Assembly: GCF_017114945.1 (NCBI RefSeq)
Contig: NZ_JABXKQ010000136.1
Coordinates: 1 to 64,000, forward strand
DNA from: Nostoc sp. JL34
Lineage (GTDB): Bacteria > Cyanobacteriota > Cyanobacteriia > Cyanobacteriales > Nostocaceae
Direction: 5' to 3'
Length of the DNA: 64,000 nt
Notes under the pieces: model-generated
What the model was told of the DNA's origin: nothing
What the model saw: only the letters and a program-made list of their open reading frames with translations
The model's database searches: none
Position numbers and translations under genes: made by a program
In this document: in pieces, positions 33,529-42,772 of the stretch
Layout: the number at the start of each line of letters is the position of its first letter
How positions within the stretch are numbered: the stretch's first letter is position 1

Positions 33529-34255
33529 TGCCAAAAAATTGCTTGAACCGAGCAATACCTTGGCCAATTTACAAGGCTTGGGAATGTGGTTGAATAGAGT
33601 GAATACGACCTAAACCTGCGAGCTTACGAAAAATCTTATCCAATCAAATAGGCTCAGGTTTTGGCGAAGGTATTGATAGAGAATTATTATTTATTCCCTG
33701 CGATCAAACTGCGGTTTATTACTGAGATAAAACCGTGAAATTCACGGTTCTTGCAAATAAGGCGTCATGTTTCAAAATACAATATTTTGCGATGCCTGCG
33801 GCGGGCTACGCCTATGCACCTGCCGAATGTGGGTTGAATTTCATCTGTCCGAAATTATCGCGGTTATCGCTTGAAGCGATCGGAGGACACAGCATTGCTG
33901 TGCCCTTACCGTGTATCGTGATGTATTGTATTCAAAGGAGAAATGCTATAAAAGACACAAGGAATCTGGAGATTTTCGCACAGTAGCGCAGATAATTAAT
34001 GATTACTCTGGGTTATTTGGCGTTAAAAAACAGTACAAGCCCTGTACGCTGGAAATTTTACCCTCTCTAGTGCCACAGTTAAGCTAACGCGCGTCTAAAT
34101 TGCACATTTTTCGTTAAGACTGTCATTTGTCATTGAGCATGGGTCATTGGACAACTGATAAATGACTAATGACAAAGGGCAAATTTCACGAATAAATAAG
34201 CAATTCAAATGCGTCACAGCCCAGCAATAATTGCAGTTTGCTCCAGAAGCTTAGT
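33529..34255. other. Long intergenic region with repeats and possible gene remnants
   Basis: This stretch of over 700 bp has no convincing gene. It contains a dispersed repeat at 33794-33814, an imperfect hairpin GGACACAGCA/TGCTGTGCCC (33885-33905), a perfect ATCGCTT-GA-AGCGAT palindrome and TAATGAC-type heptamers near 34160. A short frame ending at 34087 (HKESGDFRTVAQIINDYSGL) looks protein-like and may be a remnant. An 83-codon ORF at 33735 runs through the repeats and is not supported. Confidence 0.5.
33794..33814 (+). repeat. 21-bp dispersed repeat, non-coding copy
   Basis: GCGAT is followed by 21 bases starting GCCTGCGGCG and ending GGCTACGCCTA, then TGC. Removal would leave GCGATTGC, one base from HIP1. 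Confidence 0.8.
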
Positions 34256-35299
34256 ATGACAAAGGCATTCCCAAACATAGCATGGCGCTTGAAGAGTACA
34301 GCAATCCAGTTGTTGAAAATGGGAAGCTTCCTCATAACCCGTTTTATCGCAAACTGGAAACGCTACTTCCTGGGTGACACCGTTGATGTCCGTCCCTCCC
34401 CCTCCTTTGATGTCCGTCCTTCCTTAGCGGGCCCAGTCCTTAGCTTAGGTGGGGGAGGCCCCGATGTCGATGATGCTATCCAATGGATGATTAACCAAGT
34501 TCGGGGAAGTAGTAACTCCGCTACCAAAGTTAATGTTGTAGTTCTCCGCACTAATGGTAATCACGATTACAATCGGCTAATTTATGCCATGAAGGGCGTA
34601 AATTCTGTGGAAACTCTTGTGATTAGCAATAGGCAAGAGGCAAACAAAGCTGAGATTTTTGAAAAAGTCAGAAATGCTGATGTGGTTTTCTTTGCTGGCG
34701 GCGACCAATGTCAATACATCCGCAACTGGAAAGATACCAAGCTAGAAACTGCCGTTAAGTCAGTTTACCTTAAGGGAGGTGGTGTTGGTGGTACCAGTGC
34801 GGGTGCAATGATCCAAAGTGATTATATCTATGATGCTTGCGCTTCTTCCGAAAAAGGCATTGAGACTAGAGACGCACTCGAAGATCCCTACCGAGACATT
34901 ACTTTTACTTACAACTTTTTCAATTGGAGTAATTTAAAGGGAACTATCGTAGATACACACTTCGACAGGCGGGAAAGAATGGGTCGAATTATGACTTTCA
35001 TTGCCCGTCAAATTAAGGACGGTGTATCTAGCAGCGTTTTAGGTATAGCGGTTAGTGAAAGTACATCGGTTCTTGTGGATAAAAACGGTTTGGTGAAAGT
35101 TATGGGTAGGGGTGCGGCGTACTTTGTACTTGGCAATCATCTGCCAGAAGTATGCGAACCCCGAACGCCTTTGACCTTTTCCAATTACAAAATTTGGAAA
35201 GTTCGCAGTGGCGACACCTTCAACTTGAGAAACAGACCAACCTCTGGATACTATCTCAGGAGTGTCAAGAGGGGACGGATTGATTCAAATCCTTATTGA
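34256..35299 (+). CDS. Cyanophycinase-like S51 family peptidase
   Basis: The product has the S51 serine nucleophile motif GGTSAGAM, ADVVFFAGGDQCQYI and DTHFDRRERMGRI, all typical of cyanophycinase (CphB) and its extracellular relatives. It probably cleaves beta-Asp-Arg dipeptides from cyanophycin or a related isopeptide. A TTG at 34238 opens the frame; the ATG at 34256 (MTKAFPN) is more likely. The N-terminal extension has a weak hydrophobic stretch and a VRPSPSFDVRPSLAG duplication. No cyanophycin synthetase lies nearby, so it may be a specialised paralogue. Confidence 0.85.
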   Translation: MTKAFPNIAWRLKSTAIQLLKMGSFLITRFIANWKRYFLGDTVDVRPSPSFDVRPSLAGPVLSLGGGGPDVDDAIQWMINQVRGSSNSATKVNVVVLRTNGNHDYNRLIYAMKGVNSVETLVISNRQEANKAEIFEKVRNADVVFFAGGDQCQYIRNWKDTKLETAVKSVYLKGGGVGGTSAGAMIQSDYIYDACASSEKGIETRDALEDPYRDITFTYNFFNWSNLKGTIVDTHFDRRERMGRIMTFIARQIKDGVSSSVLGIAVSESTSVLVDKNGLVKVMGRGAAYFVLGNHLPEVCEPRTPLTFSNYKIWKVRSGDTFNLRNRPTSGYYLRSVKRGRIDSNPY

Positions 35300-35310
35300 A
35301 TGAATGGACA

Positions 35311-35425
35311 AGGGAGCAGGGAGCAGGGAGCAGGGAGCAAGGGAGCAAGGGAGCAAGGGAGCAAGGGAGCAAGGGAGAAGAGTTTTCCCCTCCGCCCCCT
35401 GCACCCCGCCCCTCTGCCTCTTTTC
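35311..35425 (+). repeat. GGGAGCA / CCGCCCC composite repeat
   Basis: Three GGGAGCA heptamers pass into five GGGAGCAA octamers, then GAGAAGAGTTTTCCCC and a C-rich stretch (CCGCCCCCTGCACCCCGCCCC). It begins just after the cyanophycinase-like gene stop. The same composite lies in thiO at 21893-21982. The three overlapping open frames through it are not genes. Confidence 0.9.
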
Positions 35426-35454
35426 AATGCCCCATGCCCAATGCCTTCTACTTT

Positions 35455-36216
35455 CTACCAGGGAACCACACCATTCTCATCAAAAAACCCTCCGCTAGAA
35501 CCATCATCAGGTAGAGTTGCCAGTCTCACTGGTGCGTAGGCGTAGCCCCCCGTAGGGATCGCTGCCTGTTCAACAGTGCGATACCCTTGGTATTGATTAA
35601 TGTCAGTTGCTGTGAAACCAGGATCAGCAGCATTGACTTTAATCGCGGTATCTTTTAGATCAGCGGCCAACAGAACTGTAATTGCATTCACTGCTGTCTT
35701 TGATGAGTTATAAGCAAGATACTTAAAATCAGTGAACTCATAATTTGGGTCAGAGTTCTGAGTCAAAGAACCTAAACCACTTGATAAATTGACTATTCGC
35801 CCTGCTTTTGATTTCTTCAAAAGTGGCAACAGCGCTTTTGTAACTGCAAACACTCCAAATACATTCGTTTCATAAGTGTGTCGCAGTGTTTCAATATCAA
35901 CTTGACTAGGCGGAAGGCGATCGCCCTCACTTATTATCCCAGCGTTGTTCACAAGGATGTCAAGTTTACCAAATTCGCTCTCGATTTGTTCACTAGTAGA
36001 GTTGATTGTTTTTTGGTCGATGACATCAAGTTGAACTGAGCGAGCATCGATCTGATTTAAACGAAGTTTATTCGCCGCTTCTTCACCACGTCCTATATCT
36101 CTTGAAGCAATAAGAACAGTAGCACCTCTAGAACCTAGTTGACGTGCAATTTCATAGCCGATACCTTTGTTTGCACCTGTGATCAGCGCAACTTTGCCTT
36201 TTAAATCTTCTGACAT
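35455..36216 (-). CDS. Short-chain dehydrogenase/reductase
   Basis: The 253-residue product has the NADP site TGANKGIGYEIA, NNAG near residue 90, the catalytic Ser-Tyr-Lys (SSGLGSL and YNSSK) and the C-terminal DDGSSGGFFDENGVVPW of carbonyl-reductase-like SDRs. A seven-residue insert PTGGYAY comes from a 21-bp dispersed repeat at 35537-35557; removing it restores AAIAPVRLATLP, as expected for the family. Substrate unknown. Confidence 0.92.
   Translation of the reverse strand: MSEDLKGKVALITGANKGIGYEIARQLGSRGATVLIASRDIGRGEEAANKLRLNQIDARSVQLDVIDQKTINSTSEQIESEFGKLDILVNNAGIISEGDRLPPSQVDIETLRHTYETNVFGVFAVTKALLPLLKKSKAGRIVNLSSGLGSLTQNSDPNYEFTDFKYLAYNSSKTAVNAITVLLAADLKDTAIKVNAADPGFTATDINQYQGYRTVEQAAIPTGGYAYAPVRLATLPDDGSSGGFFDENGVVPW
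35537..35557 (-). repeat. 21-bp dispersed repeat in the SDR oxidoreductase gene
   Basis: On the coding strand GCGAT is followed by 21 bases (CCCTACGGGG to GCTACGCCTA) and then CGC. Excision rebuilds a perfect HIP1 octamer GCGATCGC and keeps the frame. Confidence 0.92.
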
Positions 36217-36410
36217 ATTACTTCTCTATTTTGAGCAAGTCTAGTATATAAGTAGTGTGTATCAACACAACGTCCAGAATTTAGTAATCCTACATAGATA
36301 ATGCTTAACTGTTATGTTTACATCAGTAGTAATTCATACTTTAGATAGCAGTTGAGAAAATGTTTGCAGCTTAAACTAGCAATTGACTCAAAATTATGAA
36401 GAAAGTAGAT

Positions 36411-37367
36411 ATGCAAACCAAACAGCTTGGCAATTCGGAACTTCACATTACCCCAATCGGCTTTGGTGCTTGGGCGATCGGTGGAAGTGGGTGGGCTTTT
36501 GGTTGGGGAGAGCAAGATGACCAGGAATCGATCACAGCGATTAATGGCGCTCTCGACCTCGGCGTTAATTGGATTGACACCGCAGCTGTCTATGGTCTGG
36601 GGCATTCGGAGGAGGTTGTTGCGAAAGCGCTTAAAGGTCGATCTAATCGCCCCTATATTTTCACTAAATGCTCACTGATCTGGGATGAAAAGGGCAAAAT
36701 TGGTAACAGCCTGAAGGCGGATTCGGTGCGGGGGGAAGTTGAAGCTAGTCTGCGCCGACTCGAAATTGAAACTATTGATCTCTACCAGATCCACTGGCCC
36801 AAACCTGATTCAGACATTGAAGAAGGCTGGACAACTCTCGCCAAGCTCAAGGATGAGGGCAAAGTTCGCTATATCGGGGTTTCAAACTTCAATGTAGAAC
36901 AGTTGAAACGTATCCAGGAGATTGCACCAGTAACTTCATTGCAACCGCCTTATTCACTGGTGAAGCGCGATGTCGATAAGGAGATTCTACCTTTTTGTAA
37001 AGAAAATAATATAGGTGTGATTGTCTATTCCCCTATGCAATCTGGCTTACTTACAGGAAAGATGACACCTGAGCGGGTTGCTAATTTCCCAGATGATGAT
37101 TGGCGTAAGAAGAGTGATGAGTTTCAGGAGCCACGTCTATCTCGTAACCTGAAACTAGTTGAGGTGTTGCAACGCATTGGTCAACAATACGATCGCTCAC
37201 CAGGTGAGGTGGCGATCGCTTGGACTTTAAATAATCCTGCGGTGACAGCTGCGATCGTTGGTGGACGCAATTCAAAGCAGGTGGAAGGAATCATCGGGGC
37301 TGGAGAATTTCGCCTCAATCAGCAGGAACTAGATGAAATTGGCACTTTCCTGCGCGAGAATCCATAA
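36411..37367 (+). CDS. Aldo/keto reductase
   Basis: The product has the AKR barrel: TPIGFGAWAIGG, active-site Asp-Tyr in DTAAVYGLGHSEE, KCS at the Lys strand, IDLYQIHWP with His, and IGVSNFNVEQL. It is a cytoplasmic NADPH-dependent oxidoreductase of the AKR11/13-like branch. The frame opens with ATG at 36396 (MKKVD); MQTKQLGNSEL at 36411 matches family starts. Divergent from the SDR oxidoreductase. Confidence 0.92.
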   Translation: MQTKQLGNSELHITPIGFGAWAIGGSGWAFGWGEQDDQESITAINGALDLGVNWIDTAAVYGLGHSEEVVAKALKGRSNRPYIFTKCSLIWDEKGKIGNSLKADSVRGEVEASLRRLEIETIDLYQIHWPKPDSDIEEGWTTLAKLKDEGKVRYIGVSNFNVEQLKRIQEIAPVTSLQPPYSLVKRDVDKEILPFCKENNIGVIVYSPMQSGLLTGKMTPERVANFPDDDWRKKSDEFQEPRLSRNLKLVEVLQRIGQQYDRSPGEVAIAWTLNNPAVTAAIVGGRNSKQVEGIIGAGEFRLNQQELDEIGTFLRENP

Positions 37368-37380
37368 AATCTCTAATATC

Positions 37381-37409
37381 AAAAACCCCACGGCTGAAGC
37401 CGGGGGCTT
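37381..37409 (-). terminator. Hairpin terminator between convergent genes
   Basis: CCCC-A-CGGCT (37386-37395) pairs with AGCCG-GGGG (37398-37406). On the minus strand the stem is followed by TTTTTG, so it best serves the methyltransferase gene; on the plus strand it may also end the aldo/keto reductase transcript. Confidence 0.75.
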
Positions 37410-37445
37410 ATTCATAATTTTATTCAGCAATCCCAAAAAGTTCTT

Positions 37446-38126
37446 TTACTTTGTTGCTATGCCGATAATATGAGGACTAACAATCGGTAATTGTGCATCA
37501 AATCGCTCGTAATTCACACTAGCAAAACCAGCATTTTCTAAGGCTATCCAAGTTTGTCTATCTAGATGAGAACTATAACCTATCGCTTTCCAAATTGGAC
37601 TAATTGTGCTTTGGAGTTGTCGCAATAAACTTCCTTGAGGTGCGGCGACGTGTTCAATAAATAAGAAGCGCCCACCTGGTTTAAGCACTCTTAAAATTGC
37701 CTGTAATGTGTAATTTATATTCGGCACTGAACGCAAAACTAAGGTACTAACAACGGTATCTATGCTGTTATCTTCAGCATCTAACCATTCAGCATTACCA
37801 ATGCGGAGGTCGATGTTTAAATTCAGTTTTTCTGCTTGTTTTTGGAGATAGGAATGCATGTGTGGATTTGGCTCAATTCCTATCCAGTGGATCTCTTTAG
37901 GGTAGTAGGGTAGGTTAGGGCCTGTTCCTGGGCAAATTTCTAACACTTTACCTTGGAGATTTGCAAAAAGAGAACGTTTGCGTTGGCGTAGCCCGTCGTA
38001 GACATCCCCTACGATTTTATCATATGTGCTGCTACTTTGAGCCATCATCCAGGCAAAGAAACGCTTCCCAAAGTTGTCATGAATCTGATTTTGTGAATCT
38101 CCAATAATTTGGTTTACAGTCATCAT
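37446..38126 (-). CDS. Class I SAM-dependent methyltransferase
   Basis: The product has motif I VLEICPGTGPNLPYYP, motif II-III LRIGNAEWLDAEDNSIDTVVSTLVL and post-motif VLKPGGRFLFIEHVAAP, close to thiol/phospholipid methyltransferase-like METTL7 relatives. The ORF extends to 38216, but ATG at 38126 has AGGAAG ahead. A 21-bp dispersed repeat adds VYDGLRQ between VGD and RKR. Substrate unknown. Confidence 0.9.
   Translation of the reverse strand: MMTVNQIIGDSQNQIHDNFGKRFFAWMMAQSSSTYDKIVGDVYDGLRQRKRSLFANLQGKVLEICPGTGPNLPYYPKEIHWIGIEPNPHMHSYLQKQAEKLNLNIDLRIGNAEWLDAEDNSIDTVVSTLVLRSVPNINYTLQAILRVLKPGGRFLFIEHVAAPQGSLLRQLQSTISPIWKAIGYSSHLDRQTWIALENAGFASVNYERFDAQLPIVSPHIIGIATK
37983..38003 (-). repeat. 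21-bp dispersed repeat in the methyltransferase gene
   Basis: On the coding strand GGGGAT is followed by GTCTACGACG to GCTACGCCAA (21 bases) and CGC. Excision leaves GGGATCGC, one base from HIP1, and restores VGDRKRSLFANL. Confidence 0.9.
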
Positions 38127-38323
38127 CCACTTCCTAATTTTTGAGGCTATAACTCGGTGTGCCAAGCAAACATTTATAGCCTCAAGATACGATACTTTGT
38201 GTTTATTATACCTCATCCATTAGGCTCACCTGATAGGGTGATTTTAATTAATATACATCGATAGCAACTTCCCGCAACCTGCCACAGAAAGGTTAAAAGC
38301 GCAGAGATACCTATGTAGCCTTT

Positions 38324-38716
38324 TCAAAGTTGATTATTTTCAGATTTATTTAAGTTTCTTCTTTCTGCTAACCAGGTAAATAACACAATACCGCAAAAAT
38401 CAGCGGCTAAGTCAACTAAATCAAAGCTCCGATAGGGTGTAAATAATTGAATTATCTCATCAACGATACAAAAAAATATTACAATCAGTGATGCCAGCGG
38501 CAGAAAAATATTGAATATTTTAATATTCCGTTTATTTAATGCTAAATGACCCAAATAAGCAGCAATTCCTAGCAATAGGAAATGCAAAATTGTATCGTAA
38601 TACGGGATTTGTGATATTTCCGTTGGAATAATTTTCAGGTAGGCTGATATGGAGATAGACATTAAAATTCCAAAGTAAACCCAAAAGGCAAAAACCCAGC
38701 GCTGATTAGATTTCAT
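38324..38716 (-). CDS. VanZ family membrane protein
   Basis: The 130-residue product has four helices; HFLLLGIAAYLGHLAL, IVDEIIQLFTPYRSFDLVDLAADFCGIVLF is the VanZ-like signature (DE-Q-F-R-D--D---N/D--G). Such proteins are membrane proteins of uncertain role, one member giving low-level teicoplanin resistance. Stands alone. Confidence 0.88.
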   Translation of the reverse strand: MKSNQRWVFAFWVYFGILMSISISAYLKIIPTEISQIPYYDTILHFLLLGIAAYLGHLALNKRNIKIFNIFLPLASLIVIFFCIVDEIIQLFTPYRSFDLVDLAADFCGIVLFTWLAERRNLNKSENNQL

Positions 38717-38848
38717 TGTAATGATTTTAAAAGTTATTTACAAGCAAGACAAAGATAACAAAGAGCGTTCCGCAATTGGGAACGCTATATTTTGGTAAAT
38801 TCTGTTAAGATAATATGAATTTAAATGAAAAATTGCTAGTTGCTAAAA

Positions 38849-39109
38849 TCAGGCATGGAGATTTGCTTGCTCCTGCAACCAAGGATCTACAGGTTGTCCA
38901 TCTTTGCGGCGTAATTCAATTTCTACTACCATCACTTCTTTGGAACCAGGAGGCGCTGGTTTTTTATGGAAAATAATCTCATAATCTTCTGGATTGTGTT
39001 TGTGTTCTTTCAACCATTCCTGTACCTTGGTTGTGGCAAAAAATGATTGCCCTTGCTCAAACATTCGGGTAATCTGCAATTGTAGTGTATAAGGATTTAT
39101 GCGACCCAT
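38849..39109 (-). CDS. Conserved hypothetical protein, 86 residues
   Basis: I do not recognise a named family. The product starts MGRINPYTLQLQITRMFEQGQSFF and has EWLKEHKHNPEDYEIIFHKKPAPPGSKEVMVVEIELRRKDG, a soluble basic alpha-beta protein. Its compact, conserved-looking sequence suggests a real gene. No neighbour points to a role. Confidence 0.75.
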   Translation of the reverse strand: MGRINPYTLQLQITRMFEQGQSFFATTKVQEWLKEHKHNPEDYEIIFHKKPAPPGSKEVMVVEIELRRKDGQPVDPWLQEQANLHA

Positions 39110-39663
39110 TTTTTACCGCCTTTGTTAAGTTAATTTTAGGACAAGTAATCTGCTGACTCTAGATGATCTAATGTTAATACGAAGTACCCAAACCTGACAC
39201 TTCGCATATAGGTAGAATTTCCAGTTTCAATACCTGCTATCTATAGGAACAAAGTCTGAACCTAGTTCAATACTCCTGCAATCTGTCTTTCACAGGTTGA
39301 TTAATTATTAAGCTAATAATCTTCAAATTGCATCCTTGCGTCTCCCATTCTTTGCGTAAGAGCGGCTTTCTGAAGAACCACGATTATTTAACTTAAAGGC
39401 GGATTAGCTTATTTGTGCTGCTTGATTTTCGCCATCTTTAGCAGTAGTACAACTTAAGTAATGTTATAATAGTATATTGCAAAAAAAATGTAAAAAATTT
39501 TACTGCACTTGACTACTGAAGTTGTACGTACACAAAGGAACGAGGAAACAGATTAGTTAAGGATTGTTCAGCATTTCTCACTGCCTCTACAACATTTAAT
39601 TACTTAATTCTGTTATAGATTGGAGAGAGGCACGCCGCTTCAAAAACTGGCCAACAGACTGAG
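39110..39663. other. Intergenic region upstream of the coiled-coil TPR gene
   Basis: About 550 bp without a gene. A TATAAT at 39465-39470 could be a -10 box for the downstream gene, with no clear -35. No hairpin or repeat stands out. Confidence 0.4.
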
Positions 39664-41742
39664 ATGGTTGTTATGAAGAGCAAAAATCAAGCTGTTTTCG
39701 CTTTAATTGTAAAAAGCACTATTGTCTTTTTACCCTTACTGTTATCCGTTGGAATTGCCACTGGACAATCTGCACCATCACCTAAACCAGTAATAACTCC
39801 TGCTCCAGTATTATCGAATCAAGAACGGGAAGAATTAGCACGACTACGAGCAGAAAAGCGAATTCAACAGCAAGTCCAATCTGATTTTAAGAGTACTTTT
39901 AGCCGTACAACTATCTTACTCGATGTTTGGCTAGTTATATTAAGTCTATTTCCAATCGCAGTCATTGCTTTATTATGGCTTCTGCGACGGGTGATCATCC
40001 GTGAAATTGTTGATAAAGCAATGCAACAAGTACAGGGAATGGAAAATTTACAAAATCAGCTAACCACCGTTAAACAAGAGGCTGAAAATATTATTCAAGA
40101 AGCTAAAAAAATCAATTATGAATTAGAACAGGAAACGACTGCTTTACAACAAAAAATTAAAAATGAACAAGAAAATGTATCTATCCTGACATCAGAGCTA
40201 GATTTAGCTAAAGCACAGGTATTAAGTAGATTAGAAACTGAACTCAAAAAATCTCAAGAGAATATAAAAATTTTAGAGTCAAAATTTGCTTCTGGGCTAT
40301 CTAAGTTAGAGATTGATGCTCAACAACAAAGAGATATTGCACTGGAGAATCTAGGAAAATTAGCATCTGTTATGGCAGCAGAACTGTCTAATTTAAAGTT
40401 AGGTGTGCAACAACAGCAAGAACTAGCTGTCTCTGATTTAGAAGTATCAAGGTCTGAGTTCACATCTCAACTTTCTGGATGGCAGTCTGATGCTCAAAAA
40501 GAAAAGGATATAGCTATTGCAAGTTTAACAAAATTGCAGTCAGAATTTGCCGAACAGTTATCAAAATTACAGGTTGATGCTCAAAAACAAAAAGAGATCA
40601 CGCTTGAAAATTTAGGAATATTAGATAAAGAATGGAAGTTGCAATTATCTGAATTACAGTTAGATGCTCAGGAGCAAAAAAATAAAATTGTTGAGAGTTT
40701 AGGAGCATTGCAGTCAGAGTTTGCCGAACAACTATCGGAATTAAAAATAGATGCTCAAAAGTCTAAAGAGTTAATCATTGAGAATTTAGAAAAATCTGGT
40801 TCTGAGTTTACTTCACAATTCTCAGAATTACAATGGAATGCTCAACAACAAAAGATTCTGATATTGGAGAAGTTAGAAAGATTAGAAACTGAGTTTGTCT
40901 CTCAACTCTCTGAGTTACAATTGGATGCCCAAGAAAGAAAGGATCTCATCCTTCAAGAACTAACTGAAATTACACCTGAATCCATCCTAGAGGTGGTAAA
41001 TTCTGAAGTTGGGGAAGAAATACAGGAACAGCCACAACAACCGGAATTCACTGCTGATGAGTATGTAAAACAGGGAGATGCGCTATTTTCTAAAAGGCGC
41101 TATGAAGATGCGATCGCAGCTTACAACCAAGCGGTTAAAATCCAAGCTGATGAACCTGTGGTTTGGTTAAAACGAGGTCTAACTCTCGGAAGGTTGAAAC
41201 GCTACAAAGATGCGATCGCATCTTATGATAGAGCGATTCAGATTCAGCCAGATTATCATCAAGCTTGGTGCGATCGCGGTGTTGCTTTTGGCAACTTACA
41301 ACAGCATCAGCAAGCTTTTGCTTCATTTGACAAAGCTACACAAATCAAGCCTGATGATCCAGTCGCTTGGTTGAATCGTGGTCTTTCCCTAGTAGCATTA
41401 GAACAATACGAAGAAGCGATGCTGTCCTTGGATAAAGCCCTGGAATTTCAACCCAATTCTCCCAAAATCTGGGATAAACGCGGTTATACTTTGGTAAGGT
41501 TGGGACGCGATGATGAAGCGATCGCTAGTTTTAACAAAGCTTTAGAAATTAAGCCCGATTATGCCAGTGCCCATTACAACAAAGCAGCCTGTTATGCGCT
41601 GCAAAGACAAGTTGAACTATCTCTGCTAACTCTCCAACAAGCAATTGAACTTAATCCCAGGTATAAAGAAGACGCGGCAACTGACCTAGATTTTGATGAT
41701 ATTGCTGATGATGAACGCTTTAAACAGTTAGTTATAGCCTAA
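39664..41742 (+). CDS. Membrane protein with long coiled coil and C-terminal TPR repeats
   Basis: The 692-residue product has a signal-like helix (about 11-35), a second helix (about 82-108: WLVILSLFPIAVIALLWLLRR), then a coiled coil (about 115-440) with six or more repeats of about 33 residues built on EFAEQLSELQLDAQKQK and ILENLGKL, and five TPR units (about 455-690: AWLNRGLSLVALEQYEEAML). It probably spans the inner membrane with coil and TPRs in the cytoplasm, acting as a scaffold. I do not know its partner. The coil repeats suggest growth by internal duplication. Confidence 0.85.
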   Translation: MVVMKSKNQAVFALIVKSTIVFLPLLLSVGIATGQSAPSPKPVITPAPVLSNQEREELARLRAEKRIQQQVQSDFKSTFSRTTILLDVWLVILSLFPIAVIALLWLLRRVIIREIVDKAMQQVQGMENLQNQLTTVKQEAENIIQEAKKINYELEQETTALQQKIKNEQENVSILTSELDLAKAQVLSRLETELKKSQENIKILESKFASGLSKLEIDAQQQRDIALENLGKLASVMAAELSNLKLGVQQQQELAVSDLEVSRSEFTSQLSGWQSDAQKEKDIAIASLTKLQSEFAEQLSKLQVDAQKQKEITLENLGILDKEWKLQLSELQLDAQEQKNKIVESLGALQSEFAEQLSELKIDAQKSKELIIENLEKSGSEFTSQFSELQWNAQQQKILILEKLERLETEFVSQLSELQLDAQERKDLILQELTEITPESILEVVNSEVGEEIQEQPQQPEFTADEYVKQGDALFSKRRYEDAIAAYNQAVKIQADEPVVWLKRGLTLGRLKRYKDAIASYDRAIQIQPDYHQAWCDRGVAFGNLQQHQQAFASFDKATQIKPDDPVAWLNRGLSLVALEQYEEAMLSLDKALEFQPNSPKIWDKRGYTLVRLGRDDEAIASFNKALEIKPDYASAHYNKAACYALQRQVELSLLTLQQAIELNPRYKEDAATDLDFDDIADDERFKQLVIA

Positions 41743-41759
41743 AAACCTTACCTCAATCC

Positions 41760-42521
41760 CTACTCTCCACTTCCCACAATTCGATTCTGTTCCCCCGACA
41801 TCGCTTTGAGTTTAGATGTAAAAGAGTCAGCGCGATCGCTTTTTTCTGGAGTAAATTGCCCGATTGGAGCATGAATAGCAGGAGGTGGCAGCAGTTTTGG
41901 CTGTCGTTGATGATAGCTTGGTGATGGGGAAGGTGCTGGACTTTCTTGTGAAGTTTGCCTTTGGCTGACAGCAGACGATAGCTGAAGGGTTGCCGAAGAG
42001 GCAAATTTCCCAGAAAGCGGAGACTTCAAGACGGTTTTATTGTCTCTATCTTCGTGCTTCTCCTCTTCTTTACTCAAAGATGTCTTTGGTTCGGAACTTT
42101 TCAGTTGGAGAGTTGCAGTATTGCTATGTTGATAGCCATTGCGAATCTTAGCTGGTGGTAATTGAGGACTCATCACTTTCTCTACAGTGGGGTTTTTCTT
42201 GGCTAACGGTAGGGCTGGTGCAGGCAATGAGGTTAAGCTTTGGGGAAATTTGCTACAAATCATCCGTTCAAATTCCATATTGAAATGGTATGTAGCCTGA
42301 TCCCGGCGCTGCCAAAATACTAAGATTTGCTGCACAGAAACCGCTTTATAACGACCTTGATATAGTGCCTCAATCACTGCCAGGTGTAGCCAATTAAGCG
42401 GGTATTGTGTTTGCCAACGCTCAACTAGCTCATTGGCACTATACCCACTGAGATCAAAACTATAGTTAATTAATAAGGCGATCGCCAAGTTGGCAGAGGT
42501 GTCTGGAAGTGTTGTTAACAT
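41760..42521 (-). CDS. Conserved hypothetical protein with disordered C-terminal half
   Basis: Residues about 1-100 form a compact domain (SGYSANELVERWQTQYPLNWLHLAVIEALYQGRYKAVSVQQILVFWQRR) that looks like a winged-helix-type fold found in cyanobacteria; the rest is Pro/Ser/Lys-rich and disordered. The frame opens with a TTG at 42542; the ATG at 42521 is preferred. Convergent with the coiled-coil TPR gene. Function unknown. Confidence 0.75.
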   Translation of the reverse strand: MLTTLPDTSANLAIALLINYSFDLSGYSANELVERWQTQYPLNWLHLAVIEALYQGRYKAVSVQQILVFWQRRDQATYHFNMEFERMICSKFPQSLTSLPAPALPLAKKNPTVEKVMSPQLPPAKIRNGYQHSNTATLQLKSSEPKTSLSKEEEKHEDRDNKTVLKSPLSGKFASSATLQLSSAVSQRQTSQESPAPSPSPSYHQRQPKLLPPPAIHAPIGQFTPEKSDRADSFTSKLKAMSGEQNRIVGSGE

Positions 42522-42717
42522 GGGGCTATTAGCTTTAGGCAATAGGTCTAAGATTTGTCACCCATCGCATATTAACCTAACGTGCTTTTAACTACATGGT
42601 TTTTTTTCCAATAGTTACCAAGCCGATAAGCAGTGTTTCCTATTCTACTTGTCAACTTCTAGAATGCAACCCTACATAGACTGATTTATAGCAATTTTCA
42701 AGTATTTACACCAGGAA

Positions 42718-42757
42718 TGGGGATTGGGGACTGGGGATTGGGGATTGGGGATTGGGC
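42718..42757. repeat. Heptamer GGGGATT/GGGGACT array
   Basis: Five GGGGATT or GGGGACT units lie just beyond the 3' end of the SLH-protein gene. This is the STRR1 heptamer (CCCCAAT/CCCCAGT) in the complementary sense. Confidence 0.9.
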
Positions 42758-42772
42758 AGTAGTATAGTTCAA

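Noticed and set aside
33735..33986. 83-codon ORF in the 33.5-34.2 kb gap
   Set aside because: It runs through a dispersed repeat and two palindromes, with no protein-family features or ribosome site.
35296..35539. Three overlapping ORFs after the cyanophycinase-like gene
   Set aside because: All three are readings of the GGGAGCA repeat and have no independent support.
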